Origin: a virus
Virus record (IMG/VR): IMGVR_UViG_3300025889_000927
Coordinates: 1-24,167 of that record
DNA length: 24,167 nucleotides
Strand: one strand, 5' to 3'
The position numbers and the translations under genes are program-made. Positions 13,563 to 22,714 of the stretch are shown piece by piece (positions within the stretch are counted from its first letter, which is position 1; every line of letters starts with the position of its first letter). Under the pieces are notes generated by a model. The model was not told the origin of the DNA, did not search any database, and saw nothing but the letters and a program-made list of their open reading frames with translations.

Positions 13563-16500
13563 TGGCAGAAATAACCAACATATCAACAGAAAAAAAACTG
13601 ATTTTAAATGATCAAGTTACATCAAGAGATATATCAAGAAAATTTGGTAAACCAGAAGATTATATAGAATTACATATCTATAATACAAGTAATCAAAAAT
13701 TATTTTCCGAACAAAATTTCACTCAATATACTATTTCATCTGATTCAACGGATCTCCAATCTTTAACTTCTGAGATTAATATGGATCCTGTAGAAGTTTT
13801 AAGATCGTATGGTTACACTACAGGTAAATATAGATTAGCGTTTAATATTCAAAGAAGAAAAATATTCAATGTTGCATCTCCTTCTTTTACAATAACTGAA
13901 ATATCTTCAACTAAAAGAGAGATAAGAGCGATAGCTAATAATATTAATAATCAAACACTTGATACTGCTGTAAGAAGTTTTATAGCAGAAATTGAAAGTT
14001 CTTTGTACTTTAAAGATTTTGTTTTAAATTTTGGGGAAAATATAAATCCTTTGGGGGTAAATATATTATTAAACTCTAATCCTTCTAAACATGAGATATT
14101 AATAAAATTACTAAACCCACTGCCTTCATCAATTTCTGTAAGAGATACTTTCTCAATAGCAGAAGAAATATCAGACCCAATATCACTCACAGTAGATCTA
14201 GGGGAAGCAGAAATAGTAGACGACAGCACACCCTTACAGGGCCCTAACTTTAAAATCGATATTAGATTAAATAATAGTATTCCTTCTGCTTACAAAAATT
14301 ATAATGAAGTATTAGAATATAATTTAACTTCCTCATATCAAAATCTTTTAAATCAACTTGAAAATAGAGAAGTACCCGAAATACAATATGATTATATAAG
14401 ACCAGTTTCATCAAGCACTGAAAGTACTGATGTAGCTTATCATTTTGAAAATTTTGTACACTTTGGTAGTGCTGTAGAACGATTAAAAAATTTCGCATAT
14501 AAGGTAGAATTAATAGAACTATATGATTCCCAAATATCAGATATAAATTCTATTACTGGTGATACTTCAGCTTCTTCTTTTGTACTAACAAATAAAGAAG
14601 ATATAAATAATAAAAAAGAAAATCTTATAAAAGGTCTTGATGGGTATGAGCAATTTTTATATTTTACGTCAGGTAGCAATTTTACTTGGCCTAAATCAAA
14701 TACATCATACCCCTATACATTATATTCTGTAACATCCTCCCAAGCTAAAACATGGTTAGGAGATGAAAAATCAGCTTTTCCTAATTATGGTGGTCAATTA
14801 TTATCTGCTTCTTTATATGATAAACAAAACGAGTATGCTTTGATTCGTTTAGTTCCTAATCATATTGTAGATAACCCAGACAACGATTTTTATCAAACAT
14901 TTGTTCATATGATTGGGCATCATTTTGATACTGTTTGGACACATATAAAGGCAATCACAGACGTACAAGATACACACCATACTAAAGGTATTTCAAAAGA
15001 CTTAGTTTATTTCCAACTTAAAAGTTTAGGAATAGAAACATTCGATCAATTTGAAAATTCCAATCTAATAGAATATATTTTAGGTCACGGAACAGGTAGT
15101 AGTACATTTTATGATGCTCCTTCTACCCAAACATTAGTAACGGCTTCAAATGCAGGTTCAATTCCAAAACAAGATATATCTAAAGAAATTTGGAAACGTT
15201 TATACCATAATGCACCTTATCTTTTAAAAACTAAAGGAACAGAAAGAGGATTAAGAGCTCTTATGAGTTGTTATGGTGTACCATCAACTATTTTAAATGT
15301 AAAAGAATATGGTGGACCCGTTAAAGACCAAACAGGATATAAAACATTCACATATGAAAAATCAGGATTAGCTTTAAAAGGAGACTCAGGCAAATTTGGA
15401 CATTTTATAAAAACAGATTGGTCATCTTCCTTAACTAATACTTATTTTACTGTTGGTCAACAAGAAAAGAAAACAATTGAATTTAGAGCTAAACCTGTAA
15501 GATTAGAAGCTAATCAACATTTACTTACATTATCAGGTTCTACAACTGGAGTTGGAACTCATTCCCCCGCTACTGACCATTCCCTAATATTACAACCATA
15601 CAGCGGAAACGATATATCTTCTTCTGGAGATTCAACACAATATGGAAGAATAGCATTACACGTAGGAGGAGCAGATGTAGTAGCAACTTCTTATTTCCCT
15701 ATCTATAATGGTGATTTTTGGAATATATTTATAAATGCCCAAAAAGATGGAACAGATGCCTCAGTAACGTTTGGTGCTTATCAAGCTAATTTTAATAAAA
15801 ACATATCTTCTTATACAACCTCCTCAACTACAGCAAACTATAATTTTTGTTGGGGGAATGAAGAAAAAGGAGCCAAATATGCTTATTTTGGGAGTATTCC
15901 CTCAAACACTAATGCAAACTTTACTAATATAGCTGGTTTAAGGTATTCAGGTTCACTTCAAGAAATCAGATATTATTTTGGAGAAAATTTGAGTGATAAT
16001 ACCCTTACTAAACACGCATTAGAACCCTTTATGTATGCTGGAAATGCAGTTTCTTCTTCATATGAAAATTTAGTTTTAAGATTGCCATTAGGATCAAACG
16101 ATAAACAAGATAGTTCAAGTTTCCATCCTAATATAGATGTAGAATTTTTAGGAAATATATCAAGTAACATGACAACCCAACAGTGGGAAGAAGTAGTAGA
16201 AAACCACTACCACCCAACTCCCGACACTGTTGGTATTTCAATGACTAGTGAAAAAGTAAGAATCGACACTGGTACTATAGATGATGATATTTTATCTGTT
16301 AATATAAGATCAGAAGAATCAACATTAGATAGACAGCCACAAGATTTTGAAGATTTGGGTGTGTTCTTTTCTCCAACAACTGAAATAAACGAAGACATAG
16401 TTTATCAGTTAGGTGCCTTTAGATTAGACGATTATATTGGTTCACCTTTACCTTCAGCCCAAACAGCTTCAAACTATGAAGACTTAAAAACCATAAAAGA

Positions 16501-17506
16501 TATATACTTTAAAAGAGTAAATAAAAGATACAATTATTGGGATTATATAAAAACAATCCAATATATAGATCATACATTATTTAAAATAGTTGAACAATTT
16601 GTTCCATTCAAGGCAAATACAAAAACAGGTTTATTAATTGAACCACATTATTTAGAAAGAAGTAAATTTGCAAGAGAATTACCTGTAGTTGATTATGGCA
16701 CTACAATGACACAAGGATCTTATCAAACAATTGATTTTCAAATTGATCCTGAAAGAGCATTCACTTTATCTGATTCTTCTGTTGTTACTACAAACAATTT
16801 ATCACCCACCACAGGTAGTGATGGTAAAAGATTAGAAAAAGGAACCAATACAACTATTGACGTAAGTGGTTATATATTAGATGAAGTTCAAAATATAGCT
16901 CAGGTACCAATTCGCCCTTTTCCAACTAGTGAATATGGTGGTGGAAATTTATTTGGAAATGGAACATTTAGCGGAATTCCTGATAATACTGACCCTCTTA
17001 CTATAGATCATACTCCTACAGTTGCTGTAGCATATACAGCTGGTGGTACACCAACATTAAATTTAAAAAATGAACAACTTCAAATAACTTCAAGTGGTGC
17101 CAATATGGGGATACAATATAATGTACCCACAGTAGAAGGAAGAGAATACAGATTAACAATAACTATAGGTGGTGATAATCCCTCAAACATATTTTTAACA
17201 AATAATACAGGTATTAGTTTATCTACGCAGTCGGGTGCTGGTAGTGGTTTAACAGGAAATAAAACAATAACATTTACTGCAGAATCGGGTACTTTAACTA
17301 GAGTTTTTCTTAGAGCAAATAATAATACTGCTGGTCAAACTAATTTTGATAATATTGTAGTAAAAGAAAGAATTCCATTAGATAATGGAAAACCAATAGG
17401 ATATGTAGCAAGAAAATCAAACGAACTACTAGGAAACGCTACTAAAGGAAGATTATCACGTAGGTATTACCGCAGTTTAGATAAAGGAAAAGAATTAGAC
17501 TTTTAA
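13562..17506 (+). CDS. Large baseplate protein: gpI/gp7-like centre with LamG-like and carbohydrate-binding-like modules (1314 aa)
   Basis: The largest gene here. Residues 1-440 are unassigned, mainly beta with Ser/Asn-rich loops. Residues about 444-580 include H-H-F-D-T-V-W-T-H-I-K-A-I, W-K-R-L-Y-H-N-A-P-Y-L-L-K-T-K-G-T-E-R-G and a C-Y-G-V-P segment; the K-G-T followed by a helix and a short Gly-containing turn resembles the P2 gpI tail protein. In contractile systems I follows J as gp7 follows gp6, and this gene is downstream of gp6, so I infer the wedge gp7/I role. Residues about 625-825 look like a LamG/concanavalin-type sandwich, ending in Y-S-G-S-L-Q-E-I-R-Y-Y-F. Residues about 1128-1270 resemble a CBM4/9-type module, from N-L-F-G-N-G-T-F to F-D-N-I-V-V-K. 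Adhesive modules on such a protein suggest binding of host surface glycans. Family-level support is weak for all three modules. Confidence 0.75.
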   Translation: MAEITNISTEKKLILNDQVTSRDISRKFGKPEDYIELHIYNTSNQKLFSEQNFTQYTISSDSTDLQSLTSEINMDPVEVLRSYGYTTGKYRLAFNIQRRKIFNVASPSFTITEISSTKREIRAIANNINNQTLDTAVRSFIAEIESSLYFKDFVLNFGENINPLGVNILLNSNPSKHEILIKLLNPLPSSISVRDTFSIAEEISDPISLTVDLGEAEIVDDSTPLQGPNFKIDIRLNNSIPSAYKNYNEVLEYNLTSSYQNLLNQLENREVPEIQYDYIRPVSSSTESTDVAYHFENFVHFGSAVERLKNFAYKVELIELYDSQISDINSITGDTSASSFVLTNKEDINNKKENLIKGLDGYEQFLYFTSGSNFTWPKSNTSYPYTLYSVTSSQAKTWLGDEKSAFPNYGGQLLSASLYDKQNEYALIRLVPNHIVDNPDNDFYQTFVHMIGHHFDTVWTHIKAITDVQDTHHTKGISKDLVYFQLKSLGIETFDQFENSNLIEYILGHGTGSSTFYDAPSTQTLVTASNAGSIPKQDISKEIWKRLYHNAPYLLKTKGTERGLRALMSCYGVPSTILNVKEYGGPVKDQTGYKTFTYEKSGLALKGDSGKFGHFIKTDWSSSLTNTYFTVGQQEKKTIEFRAKPVRLEANQHLLTLSGSTTGVGTHSPATDHSLILQPYSGNDISSSGDSTQYGRIALHVGGADVVATSYFPIYNGDFWNIFINAQKDGTDASVTFGAYQANFNKNISSYTTSSTTANYNFCWGNEEKGAKYAYFGSIPSNTNANFTNIAGLRYSGSLQEIRYYFGENLSDNTLTKHALEPFMYAGNAVSSSYENLVLRLPLGSNDKQDSSSFHPNIDVEFLGNISSNMTTQQWEEVVENHYHPTPDTVGISMTSEKVRIDTGTIDDDILSVNIRSEESTLDRQPQDFEDLGVFFSPTTEINEDIVYQLGAFRLDDYIGSPLPSAQTASNYEDLKTIKDIYFKRVNKRYNYWDYIKTIQYIDHTLFKIVEQFVPFKANTKTGLLIEPHYLERSKFARELPVVDYGTTMTQGSYQTIDFQIDPERAFTLSDSSVVTTNNLSPTTGSDGKRLEKGTNTTIDVSGYILDEVQNIAQVPIRPFPTSEYGGGNLFGNGTFSGIPDNTDPLTIDHTPTVAVAYTAGGTPTLNLKNEQLQITSSGANMGIQYNVPTVEGREYRLTITIGGDNPSNIFLTNNTGISLSTQSGAGSGLTGNKTITFTAESGTLTRVFLRANNNTAGQTNFDNIVVKERIPLDNGKPIGYVARKSNELLGNATKGRLSRRYYRSLDKGKELDF

Positions 17507-17509
17507 AAT

Positions 17510-18910
17510 ATGGCATTCACACAAAGTTTTGACGTAGAATTTGATGACGCTCTTTTAGATCTTGATGGATGGAAAAATCCCAGATATGAAGGAACTAAAC
17601 TAACAGGGGTTCAAATTAACACTTATACCGCAGGAGATATCACTTATGGTAAAAATCCTGTTATAGAAAGAAAAACCACAGCCCTGTATATAGGTAATAC
17701 TTTAATAGGAGCTGAAAATGAAGACGAACAATATGTTTTTATTAAAGGACATTCTTATGTTAATATAAATAAAATACTAATAGTTGATCCTGAAAGTGAC
17801 GAAGTAACTATCATAGATTCCAAAGCAGAAGATTTTACCCCCTTTCAACAATTTGTAACTAATGATTTACCAACAGGTGCATCTTTTAGTTTTAGATTAT
17901 TAGATAGTTCAATTCAAAATTCTTTAGATGAAACCTATTTTGTAAAAATGAATAAAGGATGGTTATTAACATCTTTTGATTCGGGTCCTTACCTTAATGA
18001 TTTTGATAATCCTGAAGTAATAAATCCTCTATTTTTAGCTAAAGGTAATCAAGATACGGTTACAGCTGGTGGTAATGCAGCGGGAAAATTTTGGTTTCAA
18101 ACATCATACGATCCAGATACTGGCGGTAATAATGATGTATATCCTAACTATATTAGTGCAAGTATAGTAAGAAATAAATTTGTAGATCAATATTATAGTG
18201 TTAATAGACCAACAACCTTTGGTGGATACCCCACAGGTGATTTTAATAGGGGAATTGTATCAATGTCAAGGTTTTTATTATCAGAATCAACAGATTTTCT
18301 AGCAAATAAAGGTAGACATTTAGGGGGTAATAGCAATACAGAAATGCATTTAACTTTATTCCAAGGTTCATATGATTTTGCTCCTGGTTTTAATGATGAA
18401 AGAAGTATAAGTACTTTTGAAGTAGATAGAAATAATAACACAAAAGGAATCACATACAGAGCAACAGGAGCAGATGAATACCCAGTTGGTATGTTGTTTT
18501 TAAAAGGCAAATCATATAATGCAATTGATAAACAGGGTGAAGATCCTAGATTTTTACCAACTTTTTCTTCTTCTTATGACACAGTTATACACTATAGAAG
18601 AACTAGTTTAGGTAATGTAATTGCCTATTATAATGCACCTATAGACATATATGTTAGAGGAAATATAGTACCTACAGGAAGTTACTCAGGATCTTTTGGC
18701 TATCAAGTTTCATTCTTAGATAAAGCACCCACAATTATCTCAAATATAGATAAAGAAGTTCAACTTTACGATGGTATTGGAGAAAGAGGATTTGTATTAA
18801 TTCCCAACCAACTAGATCAAAGAGTCAAAGACAACGTAGAATATTACTTAGAAAAAGCAGGATTAATAGACAAAACAACAAGAAATAAAGCTCCAAAAAG
18901 AGGAAGATAA
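17510..18910 (+). CDS. Virion structural protein, unassigned (466 aa)
   Basis: No family recognised. The sequence is beta-rich throughout, with few helices, no Cys and many Asn, Asp, Ser, Thr, Gly and aromatic residues, as in tail-fibre and baseplate-peripheral proteins. The first 30 residues (S-F-D-V-E-F-D-D-A-L-L-D-L-D-G-W-K-N-P-R-Y-E-G) may be a docking region. Residues about 395-466 change to a helical, charged end (V-K-D-N-V-E-Y-Y-L-E-K-A-G-L-I) with the basic tail A-P-K-R-G-R. It starts 3 bases after the 1314-aa protein gene and is the last gene before candidate late promoter site 3, so it closes the baseplate group. A wedge-periphery or fibre-connector role is likely from position only. 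Confidence 0.7.
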   Translation: MAFTQSFDVEFDDALLDLDGWKNPRYEGTKLTGVQINTYTAGDITYGKNPVIERKTTALYIGNTLIGAENEDEQYVFIKGHSYVNINKILIVDPESDEVTIIDSKAEDFTPFQQFVTNDLPTGASFSFRLLDSSIQNSLDETYFVKMNKGWLLTSFDSGPYLNDFDNPEVINPLFLAKGNQDTVTAGGNAAGKFWFQTSYDPDTGGNNDVYPNYISASIVRNKFVDQYYSVNRPTTFGGYPTGDFNRGIVSMSRFLLSESTDFLANKGRHLGGNSNTEMHLTLFQGSYDFAPGFNDERSISTFEVDRNNNTKGITYRATGADEYPVGMLFLKGKSYNAIDKQGEDPRFLPTFSSSYDTVIHYRRTSLGNVIAYYNAPIDIYVRGNIVPTGSYSGSFGYQVSFLDKAPTIISNIDKEVQLYDGIGERGFVLIPNQLDQRVKDNVEYYLEKAGLIDKTTRNKAPKRGR

Positions 18911-18928
18911 CATTTTTTAAAAAAATAT

Positions 18929-18944
18929 ATATTTATAACAAAAC
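18929..18944 (+). promoter_or_regulatory. Candidate late promoter, site 3 (ATATTTATAACAAAAC)
   Basis: Third copy of the recurring sequence, preceded by a T6A7 run and two further TA steps. It lies in the 43-base gap between the 466-aa and 234-aa virion genes, 25 bases before the ATG at 18954, and is followed by an unstructured CAACAACA leader. No -35-like TTTG lies 19-21 bases upstream. Confidence 0.5.
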
Positions 18945-18953
18945 ACAACAACA

Positions 18954-19658
18954 ATGGGATACTTAGATAATAGCTCAATAACAGTAGACGCGATACTAAC
19001 AAAAAGAGGTCGTGAATTACTATCAAGAAATGATGGTTCTTTTAGAATCACACAATTTGCATTAGGGGATGATGAAGTTGATTATACATTATTTAATGTA
19101 AATCATCCTAATGGATCACAATATTCAGGAGAAGCAATTGAAAACATGCCTTTAATTGAAGCTATTCCTGATGAAAGTAATATCATGATCCATAAGTTAA
19201 TTACTCTAAAAAGAGGAACATCTAAATTACCTGTTGTAACAGCTAATGTATCTAAAATTACTTTAACTATTGGTGCTACTACAAATGTTTTACCTACTAC
19301 ACTTAATTTTGAAGGGGTTACAAACCAAGCAGAACCAAGTGGATATACAGCAACTATTGCTGATAGACGTTTATTGACTTCTTTTAGAGGAACAGGTTTA
19401 GCCGCAGATAGAGCAGAACAACAATCAACTATCAGACCATATACTTCAACAGCTGTAAGTGAAACAGTCATTGGTAATGGTTTTAGTTTAACAGCTATCA
19501 ATAGTACTTCACTATTTGGAACAAATACAAAATTATTAACAACTTTAACTCTTGAAGGAAGAGACACAGGAGCTAGAGTAACTATTCCAGTTGAAATTTC
19601 TAAAGAAGTAATAGCTCAAAGAGCAACTCAAGGAGAAACTGGTATTACATTAAGATAA
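18954..19658 (+). CDS. Virion structural protein with conserved N-terminal region (234 aa)
   Basis: Residues 1-50 read M-G-Y-L-D-N-S-S-I-T-V-D-A-I-L-T-K-R-G-R-E-L-L, then F-R-I-T-Q-F-A-L-G-D-D-E-V-D-Y-T-L-F. I recall this opening as a common feature of structural proteins in marine T4-like phages: a helix with K-R-G-R-E-L followed by a strand and D-D-E-x-D-Y. Its function has not been settled to my knowledge. The remainder is beta-rich and Thr/Ile/Val-dominated, compatible with an elongated fibre or baseplate component. It opens the group of three proteins ending at 22692 and follows candidate late promoter site 3. The CAACAACA leader has no Shine-Dalgarno. Confidence 0.75.
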   Translation: MGYLDNSSITVDAILTKRGRELLSRNDGSFRITQFALGDDEVDYTLFNVNHPNGSQYSGEAIENMPLIEAIPDESNIMIHKLITLKRGTSKLPVVTANVSKITLTIGATTNVLPTTLNFEGVTNQAEPSGYTATIADRRLLTSFRGTGLAADRAEQQSTIRPYTSTAVSETVIGNGFSLTAINSTSLFGTNTKLLTTLTLEGRDTGARVTIPVEISKEVIAQRATQGETGITLR

Positions 19659-19671
19659 AAAATAAAAACCA

Positions 19672-20691
19672 ATGGCAGGACTAATTAGATTCGATCAAGG
19701 AGATATAGTAAATGATGTACAAAAAGTCGTAACATCAACTTGGTCAGATAATACAAATAACTTACAGGTAGCATATACTTCATCTGCTCAAGCTATACTC
19801 ACAGATGCAACTAGCTCAGGTGCACATTATATAAATGTATACCACCTAGCTTCAACTCAAAGTGTACAATATTCTTTAGCATATGGTCATAAAGCAGGAT
19901 CTGGTTCATTAGATTTTACAAATGATGTAGGATCATATGGAAAAAGTCCTTCAGGAAACATCTACAGCCAATATCGTCAATTAGTATTTGGAGATGAAGC
20001 TTCAAATTTCACATTTAACGATTATACACCTGATGATGTTTATGTAATTAATGTAAATAGAGCTAGATATAAACATAATTTAAAACCGGGAACATTAGAC
20101 TTAAGATTATCGGGTTCTGATACTCTTGCAACCTTACACTTAACAGATGATAGTTTAACACAAACAGGATCATCAACTATAACAAATGTTGGTAGACAAT
20201 TCAATATTGTATCTGGTTCTTTAGGTGTTATGTCAGGTTCTAATTTAACCCAAGTCACAAATAGTGGTTCATATGGATTATTTTACCCAGACGCAGGTTT
20301 TATAGTATTAAATCCGGCAGCTATTGATCACTATGTTGATGGTTTGGTTCCAGGAACATCACAAAACACAGCTAATAATAACCACCAAAAATTATTTAAC
20401 CATATATCTGGAGGTGGGTATTTTATATTAGATAGTGAAGAAAAAGTTAGTTCACAATTTTACTTTGCAAGAGCTAAAAATGTAGAATTTAATTACACAA
20501 CCAATCCTTCATTTATAGATACTAATGGAAATGTAAATATTGATTCAATGATTGATAACCCAACAACTTATATTACAACTGTTGGTTTATATAATGATAG
20601 TGGAGACTTAGTTGCTGTTGCAAAATTAAGCCAACCTGTTACTAAAGACTTTACAAAAGAAGCACTTATTAGAGTAAAATTAGACTATTAA
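19672..20691 (+). CDS. Tail-fibre/baseplate-peripheral protein (339 aa) sharing C-terminal module with the next gene
   Basis: A beta-rich virion protein. Residues 1-120 contain W-S-D-N-T-N-N-L-Q-V-A-Y-T-S-S-A-Q and Y-S-Q-Y-R-Q-L-V-F-G-D; residues 120-230 are Ser/Thr/Gly-rich strands; residues about 210-225 (L-F-Y-P-D-A-G-F-I-V-L-N-P) precede a short helical stretch. Residues about 255-325 (F-Y-F-A-R-A-K-N-V-E-F-N-Y-T-T-N-P-S, then Y-I-T-T-V-G-L-Y-N-D-S-G-D-L-V-A-V-A-K-L-S-Q-P) match the C-terminus of the 662-aa protein in pattern and partly in residues, which suggests duplication. The shared end may be the part that docks both onto the same baseplate position. It starts 13 bases after the 234-aa gene. 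Confidence 0.75.
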   Translation: MAGLIRFDQGDIVNDVQKVVTSTWSDNTNNLQVAYTSSAQAILTDATSSGAHYINVYHLASTQSVQYSLAYGHKAGSGSLDFTNDVGSYGKSPSGNIYSQYRQLVFGDEASNFTFNDYTPDDVYVINVNRARYKHNLKPGTLDLRLSGSDTLATLHLTDDSLTQTGSSTITNVGRQFNIVSGSLGVMSGSNLTQVTNSGSYGLFYPDAGFIVLNPAAIDHYVDGLVPGTSQNTANNNHQKLFNHISGGGYFILDSEEKVSSQFYFARAKNVEFNYTTNPSFIDTNGNVNIDSMIDNPTTYITTVGLYNDSGDLVAVAKLSQPVTKDFTKEALIRVKLDY

Positions 20692-20703
20692 AATGTCATT
20701 TGA

Positions 20704-22692
20704 ATGTCTGTATACAAAAAATTCACAGCCCAAGACTATGCAATAGTCCCATTTAACGCTCATAAACAATATGACTTTACTTCTACCACAGCTGCTTCAA
20801 ATTCAGTAAATTATTATAGCGTTTCATGGACATCTGAATCTATAGATCTCCATACTAGTGGAAATATTAAATACAACCAATTAGATCATCTTTTTTACCG
20901 TAATTTTAAAAGGGACATTTCTAACAAATTTGGTAATACACACTATGTTTACCAAAAAAGAGTACTATATGAAAAAGCATATGTGTATTCTATTCCCGCA
21001 GGCTTATATGGCCACGAAATAAAACCAGGAACATTTTTTCTTTCATCAAGTTTAGGTCGTAATATTATTGACGATAGTAGAGGAAATTTAATAGTTAGTG
21101 GAACTAATGTAAATGATTATGTTACAGATTTTAGAACTAATGTTTTAAATATAGGACCTGTAAATGGTTTTAAAAGATATGATTTAAACACCCTAGATGG
21201 ATATGTTTCATTTAATGGGTATGAAAATAGTGTTTTTTATAGAGATGGTAAACCTAGAACAAATAGATTGTCTTCTTACTCTACTCCCGATTTTGGTGAT
21301 GAATTTGACGATAGTTACTTTTTTAATGTTATTAAATATAAAGATGTTAATTTTTCTAGAAAACCTTTAAGTCATGGTATATTCCCAGGAATTGATTTTA
21401 ATGGTTCTACTTCAGAAGTTAAAGTAGGCCACGATGATAAATTTAATTTTAACCCGGGAGATGATTTTACAATAACACTACAAGCTGAAGTTTTACATGA
21501 CCCAACAGACACCTCTTATCTAATATCTAAATCAACAACAAAAACAGTTGTTCCTACCCCTAACGAAGGAAAGTCAGGAAGATATTCTACTAGTGCAACT
21601 GGTTCTCTTCAAACTAAAGATACATTTTCAGAACCTCAATACCCATTTGAAATATATGCTACTGGGCAAGAATTATTTTTTAGAAGATCGGATGGAAATA
21701 TAACTACAACTATAAGTTCATCTTTTGAAACAGGTTCAATGCAACATATATCTTGTAGGGTTTCTTCTTCCCAAATGGAAATTTTTATAAATGGTGTAGG
21801 ATCTGGTATCTCAGGTTCAGATAATACAGTTGATCAAACACAAAACCAAGCTAATGTTTACATTGGTAATAAAGGTGGAACATCAAATTTCTTGTCTGGG
21901 TCTTTAAGTCAAATAAATATACATAATAGAGCATTAACCGATACACAAGTATTAAATCATTATAGTAGTAGTAATGGTTCTCCTTATATAGGTAATATAT
22001 TTTATCAAAATGGTTTTGTAGCATTAACACACCCAGCACATACTCCTATAAACATAGTAAATGTATTTGGTGCTACAACCATTATTGATCAAGTCAGTAT
22101 CACTTTCAACTCAGCTACATCTGTAACTTTTGCACCTCATCCTGATTTGGATAGAGCTGCTCCTATAGCCTTTCCTATAATAGCTGGAGCTACCTACCGT
22201 TTATCAGCATCACTTAGTGATTATTCAGGTGGTAATCATGTAGGTTTTACTAATCAAGGGGGAGTATCAAATTTAGCAAGAAGAACAAGTAATGGTGATA
22301 TAACTGAAGTTTTTGTAGCTAATGGAGATCCAATAAGAGTAGAAGCCGGAGGTAACACAGGAGGTACTTTAAGTGATATATCAATAGTTCCTATAATAGA
22401 TGATGAACAAATTAAATTCCAAGGTTCACATCTAATTTATGAAAACGAATACCAGTGTACAGTAGATGAACACGAATTTAATGCAACTACAAACATCTCT
22501 GCTCGAAAAATTAAATCAAATCAATCACAAGATATAGCAGATTTTGCAACAGGTTCACTTTTTAAACCTTATGTTACAACAATTGGTTTATATAATGAAG
22601 ATAATGAGTTATTAGTAGTAGGTAAACTAGGTCAACCTATTAGAACATCCAACGAAACAGACACTACTTTTATTGTTCGTTGGGATACATAA
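20704..22692 (+). CDS. Tail-fibre/adhesin-like virion protein with LamG and carbohydrate-binding-like insertions (662 aa)
   Basis: Residues 1-228 form the scaffold (S-I-P-A-G-L-Y-G-H-E-I-K-P-G-T-F, L-D-G-Y-V-S-F-N-G-Y). Residues about 229-420 are a LamG-type jelly roll: G-I-D-F-N-G-S-T-S-E-V-K-V, D-D-F-T-I-T-L, the M-Q-H-I-S-C-R-V strand, M-E-I-F-I-N-G-V-G, and the closing L-S-G-S-L-S-Q-I-N-I-H-N-R-A-L-T-D-T-Q-V. Residues 430-444 return to the scaffold (G-N-I-F-Y-Q-N-G-F-V-A-L-T-H-P). Residues about 445-565 look like a CBM4/9-type sandwich containing A-G-A-T-Y-R-L-S-A-S-L, similar to the module in the 1314-aa protein. Residues about 571-646 (Y-E-N-E-Y-Q-C-T-V, F-K-P-Y-V-T-T-I-G-L-Y-N) resume the scaffold and match the preceding protein. 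I infer host-glycan binding at the virion periphery. Confidence 0.78.
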   Translation: MSVYKKFTAQDYAIVPFNAHKQYDFTSTTAASNSVNYYSVSWTSESIDLHTSGNIKYNQLDHLFYRNFKRDISNKFGNTHYVYQKRVLYEKAYVYSIPAGLYGHEIKPGTFFLSSSLGRNIIDDSRGNLIVSGTNVNDYVTDFRTNVLNIGPVNGFKRYDLNTLDGYVSFNGYENSVFYRDGKPRTNRLSSYSTPDFGDEFDDSYFFNVIKYKDVNFSRKPLSHGIFPGIDFNGSTSEVKVGHDDKFNFNPGDDFTITLQAEVLHDPTDTSYLISKSTTKTVVPTPNEGKSGRYSTSATGSLQTKDTFSEPQYPFEIYATGQELFFRRSDGNITTTISSSFETGSMQHISCRVSSSQMEIFINGVGSGISGSDNTVDQTQNQANVYIGNKGGTSNFLSGSLSQINIHNRALTDTQVLNHYSSSNGSPYIGNIFYQNGFVALTHPAHTPINIVNVFGATTIIDQVSITFNSATSVTFAPHPDLDRAAPIAFPIIAGATYRLSASLSDYSGGNHVGFTNQGGVSNLARRTSNGDITEVFVANGDPIRVEAGGNTGGTLSDISIVPIIDDEQIKFQGSHLIYENEYQCTVDEHEFNATTNISARKIKSNQSQDIADFATGSLFKPYVTTIGLYNEDNELLVVGKLGQPIRTSNETDTTFIVRWDT

Positions 22693-22714
22693 AAAATATT
22701 TAATATATTAAAAT

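Noticed and set aside
18844-19026. Hydrophobic 60-aa frame on the - strand across the gap at 18911-18953
   Set aside because: It overlaps two + strand genes and its apolar character comes from reading A-rich sequence in reverse.
19103-19567. Open frame on the - strand (154 aa) opposite the 234-aa virion gene
   Set aside because: The + strand frame has a recognised virion-type N-terminus and continuous operon spacing; the - strand frame has no promoter or related neighbour.
20692-20708. Duplicate AATGTC with an extra upstream ATG at 20693
   Set aside because: The upstream ATG opens only a 17-codon frame in another phase; the downstream ATG at 20704 starts the long gene. The repeat looks incidental, although a decoy start cannot be excluded.
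22701-22710. Palindrome TAATATATTA before the GIY-YIG gene as a promoter or operator
   Set aside because: It lacks the AACAAA half of the recurring motif and a -35 element, and is expected by composition.
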